From: JBCCOW01 sp038749105
Lineage (GTDB): Bacteria; Planctomycetota; Phycisphaerae; Phycisphaerales; Phycisphaeraceae
Length of the DNA stretch: 64,000 bases
NCBI GenBank assembly: GCA_038749105.1
Contig: JBCDIM010000008.1
Location: 1 to 64,000, forward strand
Direction: 5' to 3'
Shown here: positions 19,463 to 27,857 of the stretch, piece by piece
Layout: each line of letters begins with the position of its first letter
Position numbering within the stretch: the first letter of the stretch is position 1
The notes under the pieces: generated by a model
What the model was told of the DNA's origin: nothing
Database searches by the model: none
The model's input: the letters and a program-made list of their open reading frames with translations, nothing else
Position numbers and translations under genes: made by a program

Positions 19463-20434
19463 GTGAGCCAAGACGCCCCGGCCTACCTCGGCATCGACCT
19501 CGGCGGCACCAACATCCAGTGCGGCGTGTGGCAGGACGACAAGCTGCTGGCCCGCGACGGCGCGAAGACCAAGGCCGACGGCGGGGCTGAGGCGGTCATC
19601 GGACGGATCGTCAAGCTGACCGACAAGGTGCTCGAGGCCGCGTCGATGAAACGCAGCGAGATCGCCGGACTGGGTATCGGCGCACCGGGTGCGATTGATG
19701 TGTCCAAGGGCGTCGTGCTGCGGGCCCCGAACCTGGGCTGGGAGGACTACCCGCTGGAGAAAGTGCTCGAGAAGGAGACCGGGCTGCGGGTCGCGGTGGA
19801 TAACGATGTGAACGCCGGGGCGTGGGGCGAGTACAAGGCCGGCGTCGCGCAGGGCTACGACCACATGGTCGCGATCTTCGTCGGCACGGGCATCGGCGGC
19901 GGCCTCGTGCTTGATGGGAAGCTCCACCACGGGCATTATGGGACCGCCGGCGAGATCGGCTTCGTCTCCGTCGCCCCAGGCCTGCCGCCCGGCCAACGCG
20001 GCCTCGAAGACTTCGCCTCCCGCACCAACGTCGTCCGCACCATCGTCAAGCTCATCGAGTCCGGGCACGACAGCGTCGTCACCGAGCTGGTCGACGGCGA
20101 CTACTCGCGGGTCCGCTCCAAGGTGCTCAGCCAGGCGTACAAGGCCGACGACCCGCTGACCGTGGATGTCGTGGACCACGCGGCCGTGCTGGTGGGGACC
20201 GCCGCGGCCAGCACCGTCACCCTCCTGAGCCTCAACGCCGTGGTCCTCGGCGGCGGGCTGACCGAAGCGATCGGCAAGCCCTGGGTCCAGAAGGTCCGCA
20301 AGACCTTCGATCAGCTGGTCTACCCCGATCAGCTCCGGGACTGTAAGGTGCTGGCGAGCACGCTCGAGGACGACGCCGGCGTGGTCGGTGCCGCCCTCCT
20401 TGCGGCCGCTAAGCTGGAGGCCGCAGCTCCATGA
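19463..20434 (+). CDS. ROK-family sugar kinase, probable glucokinase
   Basis: 323 residues. The ATP-phosphate motif LGIDLGGTNIQCGV is at the N-terminus, the sugar/phosphate2 block is VDNDVNAGAWGEYKAG, and FVGTGIGGGLVLDGKL follows. The helix HYGTAGEIGF is present, but the usual ROK zinc cluster (CxCGxxGCxE) reads GLPPGQRGLED with all cysteines missing, so zinc is probably not bound. GTG start with GGGAGA upstream. Glucokinase is the likely role given pgi and glmS nearby; other hexoses or N-acetylsugars are possible. Confidence 0.82.
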   Translation: MSQDAPAYLGIDLGGTNIQCGVWQDDKLLARDGAKTKADGGAEAVIGRIVKLTDKVLEAASMKRSEIAGLGIGAPGAIDVSKGVVLRAPNLGWEDYPLEKVLEKETGLRVAVDNDVNAGAWGEYKAGVAQGYDHMVAIFVGTGIGGGLVLDGKLHHGHYGTAGEIGFVSVAPGLPPGQRGLEDFASRTNVVRTIVKLIESGHDSVVTELVDGDYSRVRSKVLSQAYKADDPLTVDVVDHAAVLVGTAAASTVTLLSLNAVVLGGGLTEAIGKPWVQKVRKTFDQLVYPDQLRDCKVLASTLEDDAGVVGAALLAAAKLEAAAP

Positions 20435-20670
20435 CCTTGAGGCTGGCGGAGGCGTGAAACCGCCGTTAAGCTTGCGGAAATAGTTAATGACCGCGGTTCA
20501 AGATGTTAAAACAGGCAAGCTAGGGGTTGATATTTTTGCCCTCATTCGCTAGAAACTGGAGGAACGGCACCCGGTTAGCCGACGAGTTTTAGGCCGAGGG
20601 TAATCCCTTCCCATTCAAATAGCTTTCTCCCCTCCGCCCCGTTGTCGCTTCGGCGACAGCGGGGTTTTTC
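20435..20670 (+). ncRNA. Possible structured RNA or long 3' UTR ending in an intrinsic terminator
   Basis: About 235 bases after the ROK kinase stop contain no convincing ORF and are clearly richer in A+T than the flanks. Several local pairings are visible: GTTAAAAC with GTTTTAG, AACTGG with CCGGTT, CCTC with GAGG, and GGG-TAAT-CCC, followed by a strong terminator at 20637. This could be an independent small RNA of roughly 200 nt or just the 3' UTR of the kinase. It does not match tmRNA, RNase P, SRP or a clear 6S RNA by eye. The boundaries are guesses except for the 3' end. Confidence 0.35.
20637..20670 (+). terminator. Intrinsic terminator with UUCG loop
   Basis: A 12-bp stem (CCCCGTTGTCGC with GCGACAGCGGGG, one G-U wobble) closes a TTCG tetraloop and is followed by TTTTTCTC. 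It ends transcription from the ROK kinase or from the putative small RNA before the convergent yjbQ gene. Confidence 0.88.
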
Positions 20671-20736
20671 TCATTCCTGCGGCGATAACGTCCAACCTAC
20701 GCACCTGCTCCGACACCCTCCCGCATGACCGCCGTC

Positions 20737-21132
20737 CTAGCCCTCAAGCCGAACCCACACGCTGCGCGTCCTCGGCCCGTCGAACTCGCACAGATACACG
20801 CCCTGCCAAGTCCCCAACCGGAGCCGTCCGCTCTGCACCAGGACGGTCACACTGCTGCCCATCATCGACGCCTTGACATGCGACGCCGAGTTGCCTTCGC
20901 CGTGGCGATAAAAGGGCTGCCGCCACGGCACCATCTCGTCGAGCTGCAGCAGCATGTCGTGCACGACGTCCGGGTCGGCGTTCTCGTTGATCGTGATCCC
21001 CGCCGTCGTATGCGGGACAAATGCGGTCAGCGTGCCGTCACCGAGCCCGGCCTCGTCCACCAAGCCCTGGAGCTCGCGGGTGATCTCGACAAAGGCATCT
21101 CGGCGGGGGGTCGGGACAGACAGGGAAGGCAT
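20737..21132 (-). CDS. YjbQ-family protein (UPF0047)
   Basis: 131 residues. The family signature is clear: HTTAGITINENADPDV, then RHGEGNSASHVKASMMGSS and the ending RLRLGTWQGVYLCEFDGPR. YjbQ proteins form small trimers with a buried metal or ligand pocket and some rescue thiamine-phosphate synthase mutants; the physiological role is unsettled. A TACTGT hexamer seven bases before the ATG, with CTGACG 17 bp further upstream, suggests a promoter giving a leaderless mRNA. Confidence 0.92.
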   Translation of the reverse strand: MPSLSVPTPRRDAFVEITRELQGLVDEAGLGDGTLTAFVPHTTAGITINENADPDVVHDMLLQLDEMVPWRQPFYRHGEGNSASHVKASMMGSSVTVLVQSGRLRLGTWQGVYLCEFDGPRTRSVWVRLEG

Positions 21133-21139
21133 CCCGAAG

Positions 21140-21145
21140 ACAGTA
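21140..21145 (-). promoter_or_regulatory. -10-like TACTGT with -35-like CTGACG, before yjbQ
   Basis: Minus-strand TACTGT lies seven bases before the ATG at 21132. A CTGACG hexamer (four of six bases as in TTGACA) lies 17 bp upstream of it, the only leaderless-type case here with a plausible -35 at standard spacing. Confidence 0.55.
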
Positions 21146-21164
21146 ACGGCTCATCAATGACCCG

Positions 21165-21755
21165 TCAGGGCGACAGGTTCCCGCGGTCGATCCGCGGCGT
21201 CATCCGCGTCGGCAGCATGTAGTTGTTGCCGCGGTAGGTGTGCACTTGGCCCGAGACGACAAACACGGTCGCGTCCCCATGCCGCGCCACGACGTCTTCC
21301 ATGGTCTCCAGAAGACGGCACGCCTGCATGATCATCGGGGGCTCAGGCGTCCCCGCAGCGTCGGCTTCAAACACAAACAACGCCAACGCCTGATCCGGCG
21401 AACGCACCAGCCGGCCCGCCCGGTTGATGATGAACTCCCCTTCGCGACGCAGCGTCGGCCTCGGCTCGCCCGGCGCGACACCGATCACCGCCGGGTCCGG
21501 GTCCACCGCCCCTGCCGGCACACCGATCCGGGTCGGCACCTCACGCACCGCCGCCTGCGTCGCCGCCGGCGTCACCCGCACACCGCCACGGCCCGACTCC
21601 ATCAATTCCCGAAGCACGTCTTCTTGGCTGCCGACCTCCGCCGCCGTGTCGGGCTGTGTGGCCGGTGCCGTCCCGCTGGTTTGCGCTAACGCAATCGCTG
21701 TCGATAGCGCGATCGCAAACGCCGAGAGAGCGATCAGGAAACGGGGGATCAACAT
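21165..21755 (-). CDS. Exported protein of unknown function
   Basis: 196 residues with a signal peptide (IPRFLIALSAFAIALSTAIALAQ) and likely cleavage near residue 25. A Thr/Ala/Pro-rich linker follows, then an ordered C-terminal half with GEFIINRAGRLVRSPDQALA, FVFEADAAG and DATVFVVSGQVHTYRGNNYML. I recognise no family; the same architecture is plausible for a planctomycete-specific periplasmic protein. AGGAG stands seven bases before the ATG. It reads toward yjbQ, 32 bp away. Confidence 0.7.
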   Translation of the reverse strand: MLIPRFLIALSAFAIALSTAIALAQTSGTAPATQPDTAAEVGSQEDVLRELMESGRGGVRVTPAATQAAVREVPTRIGVPAGAVDPDPAVIGVAPGEPRPTLRREGEFIINRAGRLVRSPDQALALFVFEADAAGTPEPPMIMQACRLLETMEDVVARHGDATVFVVSGQVHTYRGNNYMLPTRMTPRIDRGNLSP

Positions 21756-21893
21756 GACGAGTCTCCTGCCCGGACGGCCAGACCAACGGCACGGAACACT
21801 CCGTGCCCGAACTGTCCCACCCCCGACCCCACCCCCGACCCCAAGTATCGGCGCAAACCCGGATCACACAACACCCAACCCGCGCGCATCGCT

Positions 21894-22634
21894 TTAGACC
21901 CCCATCCAATGGCCTAACCCCTCGATCACCCCGTCCGCGCACCGCGCCTCGGCCCGGTACACCCGCTCGCCCGACAGCCCCGCGAGTTCCGGCTGGTGGT
22001 TCGCCACCACGATCGCCCGGCCGCCGCAGGTTAGCATGGCCGTGTCGTTCCCCGAATCGCCCGACGTGATCAGCCGGTCCAGCCCGAACCCCAAGGCCTC
22101 AGCCAGGTGCACCGTCGCCGAGGCCTTGCTCACGCCTGCGGGCAAAACGTCCAGATCTCGGTTGGAGCTGTAGATCACGTCGCAGTCGTAACCCGCCGAC
22201 GCCAGCCCGCCCCGGATCGCCTCCAGCTCACGCTCACCCGCGTCCCGGAGATAAAAACTCGACTTGTTGGCCGACTGATGCTCCTTGGCCTGCACCTCGA
22301 CCCCCGGAAGCAGCTCCGGCACGAACCGGCGCACCTGCTCACCCGACCACGGCCGATCCAGCGACGCCAGGTACGCCTCCGCGACCCCCGACCAGCCCCC
22401 CTTCCGCACCGCCAAGAACTCCGTGCCCATCCCCCCAATGATCCCGTCCGGCTCCGGCAGCGGCGTGTGCTCCACCGAATCCAGCTGGCTCGCCACAAAC
22501 CGCGACGAGTTGTAGATCACCGCCAGCTCGTCCCGGTGGGCCGCCACGAACGCCGCAAACCGGATCGTCGACTCGTACGCCCAGTCGTCGTGATCCAGCA
22601 GCGTCCCGTCCAGATCCGATACCAACAGCCACAT
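21894..22634 (-). CDS. Sucrose-phosphate-phosphatase-like HAD hydrolase
   Basis: 246 residues from the ATG at 22634. HAD motif I is SDLDGTLLD (nucleophile D7, acid/base D9) and motif IV is SGDSGNDTAML. The C2-type cap and the SKASATVHLAEALGF segment fit the sucrose-phosphatase (S6PP) group, which also includes mannosylfructose-phosphate phosphatase. The start at 22634 is preferred over 22655 because AGGAG lies seven bases upstream. It follows the glycosyl-phosphate synthase gene by about 55 bp, giving a two-step disaccharide pathway. The exact sugar is not resolved. Confidence 0.85.
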   Translation of the reverse strand: MWLLVSDLDGTLLDHDDWAYESTIRFAAFVAAHRDELAVIYNSSRFVASQLDSVEHTPLPEPDGIIGGMGTEFLAVRKGGWSGVAEAYLASLDRPWSGEQVRRFVPELLPGVEVQAKEHQSANKSSFYLRDAGERELEAIRGGLASAGYDCDVIYSSNRDLDVLPAGVSKASATVHLAEALGFGLDRLITSGDSGNDTAMLTCGGRAIVVANHQPELAGLSGERVYRAEARCADGVIEGLGHWMGV

Positions 22635-22689
22635 CCGACGGCTCCTCTGGCCCACCTCACCGACAACCTACCGCCTACAACCTCACCCA

Positions 22690-23973
22690 TCACACCGAGA
22701 TCAGGCTCCCCGCCTTCGCCAGCCGGATCACCTGCTGCGCAATCCCGATCCAGGTGAAGTCCGCCCGCGCCCGGTGCGAGCCGTCGTGGATCATCCGCTG
22801 GACGACCTTCGGGTGCTGCAGGATGTGGTGGATCGCCGAGCCGTACTCGTACGGGTCGAACGGGTTGGCGTACAACGCGTTGAGGCCCCAATCCAGCCGC
22901 TCCCACAGCCCGCCCTCCGTCGTCACCACCGTCGGCGTCCCGCACGCCATCGCCTCCACCGCCGTCATTCCAAACGGCTCATACCGGCTGCACAGACAAA
23001 ACACATCCGCCATCCGGTAGTAGTCCGGCATCTGATCGTCCGGGATGTAGTCCCCGAAGATCACCCGGTCCGCGATCCCCAGCTCATCGCACAACGCCTT
23101 GAACCCCGCCACCATCTCCTGCTCGGCTTCATTGGGCTCCGTCGACCCGATCGCCAGCATCAGCTTCGCGTCCTCGTGCCGTTCCAGCACCGGCGGCATC
23201 GCCCGGATCAACAGGTCATACCCCTTGTTCCGCGCGATCCGCCCCAGCGCCAGCACGATCCGCCCCTCCAGCCCGTACTGGGCCTTGAGCGCCTGCTTGC
23301 TCGCGTCCGACACCGGAAAGTACTTCGTGTCGTCGTACCCCGGCGGGATCACCGTGATCTGTTCCCGCGACACCCCGTACTCCTGCCCCATCAGGATGTC
23401 CCGCTGCTGCGTCGTCGTCGCGATCACGCCGTCGCAGTCGCGGAAGATGATCCGCTCTTCCTTGATCCGCTTCTTGAAGTTGTATTGCTTCTCCAGCTGA
23501 TCCGGGTCGCCGTCCATGTTCTGCCGCTTCCACGCCCCGATCGAGTGTGGCGTGTGGATGTGCGGCACGTTCAACGCGTCCGCCAACCCCATCCCCGCCA
23601 ACCCCGCGTCCCAGTAATGGCTGTTGATGAAGGCGTACTCGTCCTTCCGCTCGGCGAGCATCTCCACCGCGTTCTCGATCCACTCGGGGATCTCCTCGCA
23701 CAGCACCTCCTTATCGATGAATGCGTCCCCGCCGCACGGCACCCGCAGGATCTGCACCCCGTCGTCCACCTGCTCCTGCTCGGGCTGGTCCTCGAACTGC
23801 CGGGTGAGGATGTCGACCTCGTAGCCGAACTTCGCCATCGACTTGGCGAGCTCCAGCACATAAACCACCTGCCCCCCCGTGTCCGGCTTGCCGAACTCCA
23901 CCTCCGCCGAGACATACCCGTGCGTGCTGATCATCATCACGCGGGTCGGCTTCTTGATCGCGGTCGTCGGCAT
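22690..23973 (-). CDS. Sucrose-phosphate / mannosylfructose-phosphate synthase-type glycosyltransferase
   Basis: 427 residues, GT4 family, GT-B fold. The N-terminal loop GKPDTGGQVVYVLELA, the HTPHSIGAWKR block, the donor-site LGRIARNKGYDLLIRAMP and the EX7E motif within EPFGMTAVEAMACGTPTVV are all present. The close resemblance to enzymes that join a nucleotide-sugar to fructose 6-phosphate, with an S6PP-type phosphatase downstream, predicts synthesis of sucrose or mannosylfructose as a compatible solute. Start at 23973 is preferred because AAGGA lies eight bases upstream; 23982 is an alternative. Donor specificity (UDP-Glc or GDP-Man) is undetermined. Confidence 0.85.
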   Translation of the reverse strand: MPTTAIKKPTRVMMISTHGYVSAEVEFGKPDTGGQVVYVLELAKSMAKFGYEVDILTRQFEDQPEQEQVDDGVQILRVPCGGDAFIDKEVLCEEIPEWIENAVEMLAERKDEYAFINSHYWDAGLAGMGLADALNVPHIHTPHSIGAWKRQNMDGDPDQLEKQYNFKKRIKEERIIFRDCDGVIATTTQQRDILMGQEYGVSREQITVIPPGYDDTKYFPVSDASKQALKAQYGLEGRIVLALGRIARNKGYDLLIRAMPPVLERHEDAKLMLAIGSTEPNEAEQEMVAGFKALCDELGIADRVIFGDYIPDDQMPDYYRMADVFCLCSRYEPFGMTAVEAMACGTPTVVTTEGGLWERLDWGLNALYANPFDPYEYGSAIHHILQHPKVVQRMIHDGSHRARADFTWIGIAQQVIRLAKAGSLISV

Positions 23974-24226
23974 CGCACACATCCTTGCTCGCACCCGGGA
24001 GTCGTCGTGAGTCGCCAGCGGCCGAAACACGCCACGCGGTCCCCGCGTGAGACCCGCACCCTACCCCGTCCACCGCCGCCAAGCCAACCCGCGACGCGCA
24101 CCACGCCGCCCCGGCCGACCGATAAGACCCGCCAAAGCCGGCCAAGCCCCGCCTTCGATGGCCCCCAGCAAGCGATCGCCCCGATCTCCTTCAGGACGCG
24201 ACACCCCGCCCCCCGCCGAGCCCGAC
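23974..24226. other. Divergent intergenic region
   Basis: About 250 bases between two divergent genes, rich in GC and without a recognisable promoter pair or hairpin repeat. The plus-strand frame of the vWA gene is open through much of it, so the coding start there could lie earlier, for example at ATG 24158. Confidence 0.4.
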
Positions 24227-25438
24227 ATGCCCCGACCCCACCGCCACTACCACCTGCTCTCCGACCCAACGGATACCCCGCGCGACCCCGTGGCCGCACC
24301 CCCCCGCCGAAGCCCACGCTCCCGACGACTGCGTCGCCCTAGCGCCCCGCTGACCTACCTCGCCCTCGGCTGCGCAGCCCTTGCCGGGGCCTACGCCTCG
24401 ATGTCCACGACCCCGCCCACACGCGTGCTTGGCAGTTCCCCAGCGCTCAACGACAAGCCAACGGTCGCCCTCGTCGCCGAGTCACGCCAGCCCCTGAGCC
24501 CGCTCCAGGCCAACACCCCATCCCAAACCCATCGCCCCGCAACGCCATCGACGACGCCATCCGCCCCGCACACCGCAGCCGTCAAACCCGCCGCAGCCGC
24601 CGCACCCGCCGCAGCAATCACGATGCCTGAACCCCCCCGGCAGGCCGTCCGGATTCAACGGGGTGATGATCACACCTCCAACCCGTCAATCGCCCACAAG
24701 TCACCACCTACCAAACCCACCACCACCACGACAAGCGCAGGCCATAAACCGCTCGCCCCCATCGTCAGCGTGCCCACCACCAACACCGGCCCCTGGGGGC
24801 TCCCCCTCGCCACCACCGACCGCCACGTCATGTTCCTCATCGACGCCTCCGGGTCTGTCGTCGATGCCTTCCCGTTCATCCTCCAAGAGCTCGCGGAGAC
24901 CCTCGAACGCCTCGAGCCTCACCAGACCTTCACCGTCCGCTTCTACCGCAACGGCGGCGTCCTCCAGATGCCTCCCGGACCCCTCACCCCCGCCACCGCC
25001 CAGGCCACCGCCCGAGCCGCCCGCTGGCTCACCGAGCAGCCCCCCCGCCTCGTGCCCTACGGCCGAACCACCCCCCTGCCCGCACTCCGCACCGCGCTCA
25101 ACGACCCGACCCAACCCGAACACACCCCCGACCACATCATCCTCATCGCCGACCAGCCCGCCGCCCTCGCCCGCAGCTTCCCCGAGACGCAGCGCTTCCT
25201 CAAGCAGCTCACCCACGACCCGGCCCAAAACAAGCCCACAACCCGCATCTCGACGGTCCACCTGCTCCAGTTCATGCCCAGCCGGAACCGCCCTTCACAG
25301 CCACCAGCACCCGGTGCCGCGCAAACCCCGCTGTTCCGCACGATCGCCCATCAATTCCATGGCACCTACCTCGCCGTCCCCATCAGCACCCTGAGCCCGG
25401 CGAACGAATCCCGCCCCATCCAGATCCCGCTCCGCTAG
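24227..25438 (+). CDS. Membrane-anchored vWA-domain protein (1)
   Basis: 403 residues from the ATG at 24227. A basic N-terminus precedes one predicted membrane helix (about residues 41-60, TYLALGCAALAGAYA), then a Pro/Thr/Ala-rich linker of about 130 residues, then a von Willebrand factor A domain. The MIDAS motif is intact at DASGS (D206, S208, S210), followed by helices LQELAETLERLEPHQTF. The linker plus outward vWA domain suggests a periplasmic protein-binding module tethered to the inner membrane. It begins a run of seven co-directional genes with ExbB/ExbD. The start is uncertain; no Shine-Dalgarno is seen. Confidence 0.75.
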   Translation: MPRPHRHYHLLSDPTDTPRDPVAAPPRRSPRSRRLRRPSAPLTYLALGCAALAGAYASMSTTPPTRVLGSSPALNDKPTVALVAESRQPLSPLQANTPSQTHRPATPSTTPSAPHTAAVKPAAAAAPAAAITMPEPPRQAVRIQRGDDHTSNPSIAHKSPPTKPTTTTTSAGHKPLAPIVSVPTTNTGPWGLPLATTDRHVMFLIDASGSVVDAFPFILQELAETLERLEPHQTFTVRFYRNGGVLQMPPGPLTPATAQATARAARWLTEQPPRLVPYGRTTPLPALRTALNDPTQPEHTPDHIILIADQPAALARSFPETQRFLKQLTHDPAQNKPTTRISTVHLLQFMPSRNRPSQPPAPGAAQTPLFRTIAHQFHGTYLAVPISTLSPANESRPIQIPLR

Positions 25439-25499
25439 CAACACCCGCCACATGGCGCTTACACGGGGCAGTCCATCAGCCAATCCCCATTTTTAGCCT

Positions 25500-25505
25500 T
25501 ATAAT
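25500..25505 (+). promoter_or_regulatory. Consensus TATAAT, 6 nt before an ATG
   Basis: A perfect TATAAT ends six bases before the ATG at 25512 in an otherwise GC-rich spacer. Transcription would start at the A of the ATG. No -35 match at 16-18 bp was found. It would allow vWA gene 2 and the genes after it to be transcribed independently of vWA gene 1. Confidence 0.65.
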
Positions 25506-25511
25506 TCGGCG

Positions 25512-26561
25512 ATGGCTGATGTTTCGACCACCCCCGACACCCAGGCTCTGGCCGACGCCGAGGCCCTCGAGCCGCAGGCGGACCTGGGCGTCCGGGACGA
25601 GGTCTCCGATGTCCTGCTGCTGATGCTCCCGTGGGCCATCACCATCCTGATCTGGTCGGCGATCATCGTCGTGGCCCTTTTTGTCACCTTTCTCGTCCTC
25701 AACGTCGAGGAAGAGGAAGACCGCTCAACCCCCAAGGTCTCCCTCTCCCCGGTCCCCAGCATCGATCTGGATACCGCGGCTGAGGCGGAGTTGCCCGAAG
25801 AAACCACCTCGTCGACCACCCCAACCGAAACCCCCCCTACAGAGGTCAAGCCGACCGAGAGCGTCGCCGATCCCGTCGAGTTCACTGCCTTCGGGCTCCC
25901 CAACTCCGTCGCCCCGGCCTCGCCCACCACCGCCATCGTGAGCACGAACGCGACCACGTCCATGTTCGGCTCCGCCCCCGTCCAGGCCGTCCGCATCGTC
26001 TTCCTCATCGACGCCTCCGGCTCCCTCATCGACACCTTCCCCTTCGTCATCCGCGAGCTCCGCAAGTCCATCGACCGGCTCGTCCCCGAGCAACGCTTCA
26101 CCGTCATCTTCTTCTACGGCGACAAGCAACGCGGCGAGATCCGACCCGTCCTCACCGAGATCAACCCCAAGGGCCTCGGCTCCACCGCCCGCGCCACCGA
26201 CGACCACAAAAACCGCGTCCGGGAATGGCTCGACCCCAACAAGCACAACGTCGAGCCCGGCTACCGCGGCGACCCCGTCGAGGCCATCAAGCTCGCCCTG
26301 TCCTACAAGCCCGAGGTCATCTTCCTGCTCTCGGACAACATCACCGGTGCCGGCCGATGGGAGGTCGAACGCGACCGCCTCCTCGCCCAGATCAAACGCG
26401 CCAACCGCTCGGGCACCCAGATCAACACCATCCAGTTCCAGTACGAAGACCCGCTCAAAAAAGCCGGCATCTCTACCAAACGCACCCTCCAGCTCGTCTC
26501 CGAGCAGAACGGTGACGGCGACCACGTCTTCATCCAGTCCGAGCAGATCGGCATCCAGTAA
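25512..26561 (+). CDS. Membrane-anchored vWA-domain protein (2)
   Basis: 349 residues. A cytoplasmic-type acidic N-terminus is followed by one membrane helix (about 42-64, AITILIWSAIIVVALFVTFL), an acidic Pro/Thr linker and a vWA domain with intact MIDAS DASGS (D167, S169, S171). The vWA part is closely similar in layout to that of the preceding gene (FLIDASGS, FPF, EQ/HQ-F-TV), so the two look like paralogues. A consensus TATAAT six bases before the ATG predicts a leaderless mRNA. A hairpin repeat (family B) follows the stop. Confidence 0.82.
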   Translation: MADVSTTPDTQALADAEALEPQADLGVRDEVSDVLLLMLPWAITILIWSAIIVVALFVTFLVLNVEEEEDRSTPKVSLSPVPSIDLDTAAEAELPEETTSSTTPTETPPTEVKPTESVADPVEFTAFGLPNSVAPASPTTAIVSTNATTSMFGSAPVQAVRIVFLIDASGSLIDTFPFVIRELRKSIDRLVPEQRFTVIFFYGDKQRGEIRPVLTEINPKGLGSTARATDDHKNRVREWLDPNKHNVEPGYRGDPVEAIKLALSYKPEVIFLLSDNITGAGRWEVERDRLLAQIKRANRSGTQINTIQFQYEDPLKKAGISTKRTLQLVSEQNGDGDHVFIQSEQIGIQ

Positions 26562-26578
26562 CGCCCCCGCACCTCCAC

Positions 26579-26610
26579 CCCGTTTAGCGGGCGGGCCGGC
26601 AGGCCCCCCG
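26579..26610 (+). repeat. Double-hairpin repeat, family B copy 1
   Basis: CCCG-TTTAG-CGGG followed by a second GC-rich inverted repeat around GGGCCGGCAGGCCC. It starts 17 bp after the vWA gene stop. Copies 2 and 3 are at 29266 and 46872. Confidence 0.6.
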
Positions 26611-26620
26611 TCCCGCCATC

Positions 26621-27727
26621 ATGACCCGTCCCACCGCCACCCTCACCGCCGCCCTCATCTTCCTCCTGTTCACGCCTCCCCTCTCCGCCGACGCGGTCGT
26701 TGACGCCCAGAGCAACATCCGGATCGACAACGTCATCGTCCGCGGCATCGAGAACGGCAACCTCATCTACGTTAGCCCCGGCGGCCAGCAGTCCCTCCCC
26801 CTCGACCGTGTCGCCGCCCTCGAGCTCGAGCAGCACCCCGGCTACGCCACCGCCAAAAAAGCCCTTGCCGACAACAACCCCGCCCTGGCCCTCCGCGCCG
26901 CCAACCCCGAGCTGCAGAAAGCGCGTGAGCCTTGGGCCCGGCACCTGCTGCTCGCCGTGATCGTCCAGGCGTTCGACGCCAACAACCAGCCCCGCCAGGC
27001 CGTCAACCGCTACGCCCAGCTGCTGAGCATGAACCCCGACCCCTGGTTTTACCGCCAGGCCCCCACCACCTCCGTCGCCAACGCCCCGGCCAACCGCCAC
27101 CCCCAGCTCCTTGCCCGGCTCCGCGCCATCAAGCAGCGGGCCCCTCGGGCTGCCCACGCCGCGATCGACCCGATGATCGCATCCGTGTCTCCCCGCGCCC
27201 AAGCCCCCACCGACACACCCGCCGACAATAAGCCATCCACACCCACACCCGACGCACCCTCCACCCCGGCAGACAATCCCGCCAGCCCCGCCGCTCCCAG
27301 CGTCCCCAACTCCGCGGTCGTCCTCCCCAATGGGCTGCCCGAAGACCTCAAGGCCGTACAGGCCCTCCGCGCCGGCGACGTCGAGACCGCCCTCGACGTC
27401 ACCCAGCGCATGGTCAACTCGCCCCGTGACCTGGCCCGCAACCTCTACCTGCTCGGCAGGGCCCAGCTCGCCAAGGCCGACGCCACCGGCAACCCCGACG
27501 ACTACAAGACCGCCGGCCTCACCCTGATGCGCGTGGTCGCACACTACAACCGGCTCCGCAACGGTATCGTTGGTGCCTCCCTCACCGAGGTCGGCTACAT
27601 CCACCTCAAGCTCGACAAGCCCGAGATTGCTCAGACACTCTTCAAAGCGGCCACGCCCCTGCTGCCGGAAGACGAAGAACCCGCCTACTTCAACCGGCTC
27701 GCCGAGCTCCGCAGCCAGCTGCCCTGA
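26621..27727 (+). CDS. Exported TPR-like protein
   Basis: 368 residues with a signal peptide (TATLTAALIFLLFTPPLSADA). An N-terminal SH3-like strand region (IRIDNVIVRGIENGNLIYV) is followed by helical repeats, a Pro/Ala/Thr linker (about 195-235), and a second helical part with LYLLGRAQLAKADA and GYIHLKLDKPEIAQTLFKAA that reads as TPR-type helices. Likely periplasmic scaffold for the ExbB/ExbD proteins encoded next. No Shine-Dalgarno is visible; a family B hairpin lies directly upstream. Confidence 0.72.
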   Translation: MTRPTATLTAALIFLLFTPPLSADAVVDAQSNIRIDNVIVRGIENGNLIYVSPGGQQSLPLDRVAALELEQHPGYATAKKALADNNPALALRAANPELQKAREPWARHLLLAVIVQAFDANNQPRQAVNRYAQLLSMNPDPWFYRQAPTTSVANAPANRHPQLLARLRAIKQRAPRAAHAAIDPMIASVSPRAQAPTDTPADNKPSTPTPDAPSTPADNPASPAAPSVPNSAVVLPNGLPEDLKAVQALRAGDVETALDVTQRMVNSPRDLARNLYLLGRAQLAKADATGNPDDYKTAGLTLMRVVAHYNRLRNGIVGASLTEVGYIHLKLDKPEIAQTLFKAATPLLPEDEEPAYFNRLAELRSQLP

Positions 27728-27857
27728 CCCACACGCCGACTGCAACCCCGCAAATCAGCCGTTATTCTTTCGGGGTTCGGCCCGATCCGCCGGACCCGTC
27801 TCATCGAAACCGTCACACTCGCCTAACTCCAAGCTCTCCCACTCAGGACGCCGCTTC

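Noticed and set aside
20435..20670. tmRNA, RNase P RNA or SRP RNA
   Set aside because: None of their conserved core sequences is present; kept only as an unnamed RNA candidate.
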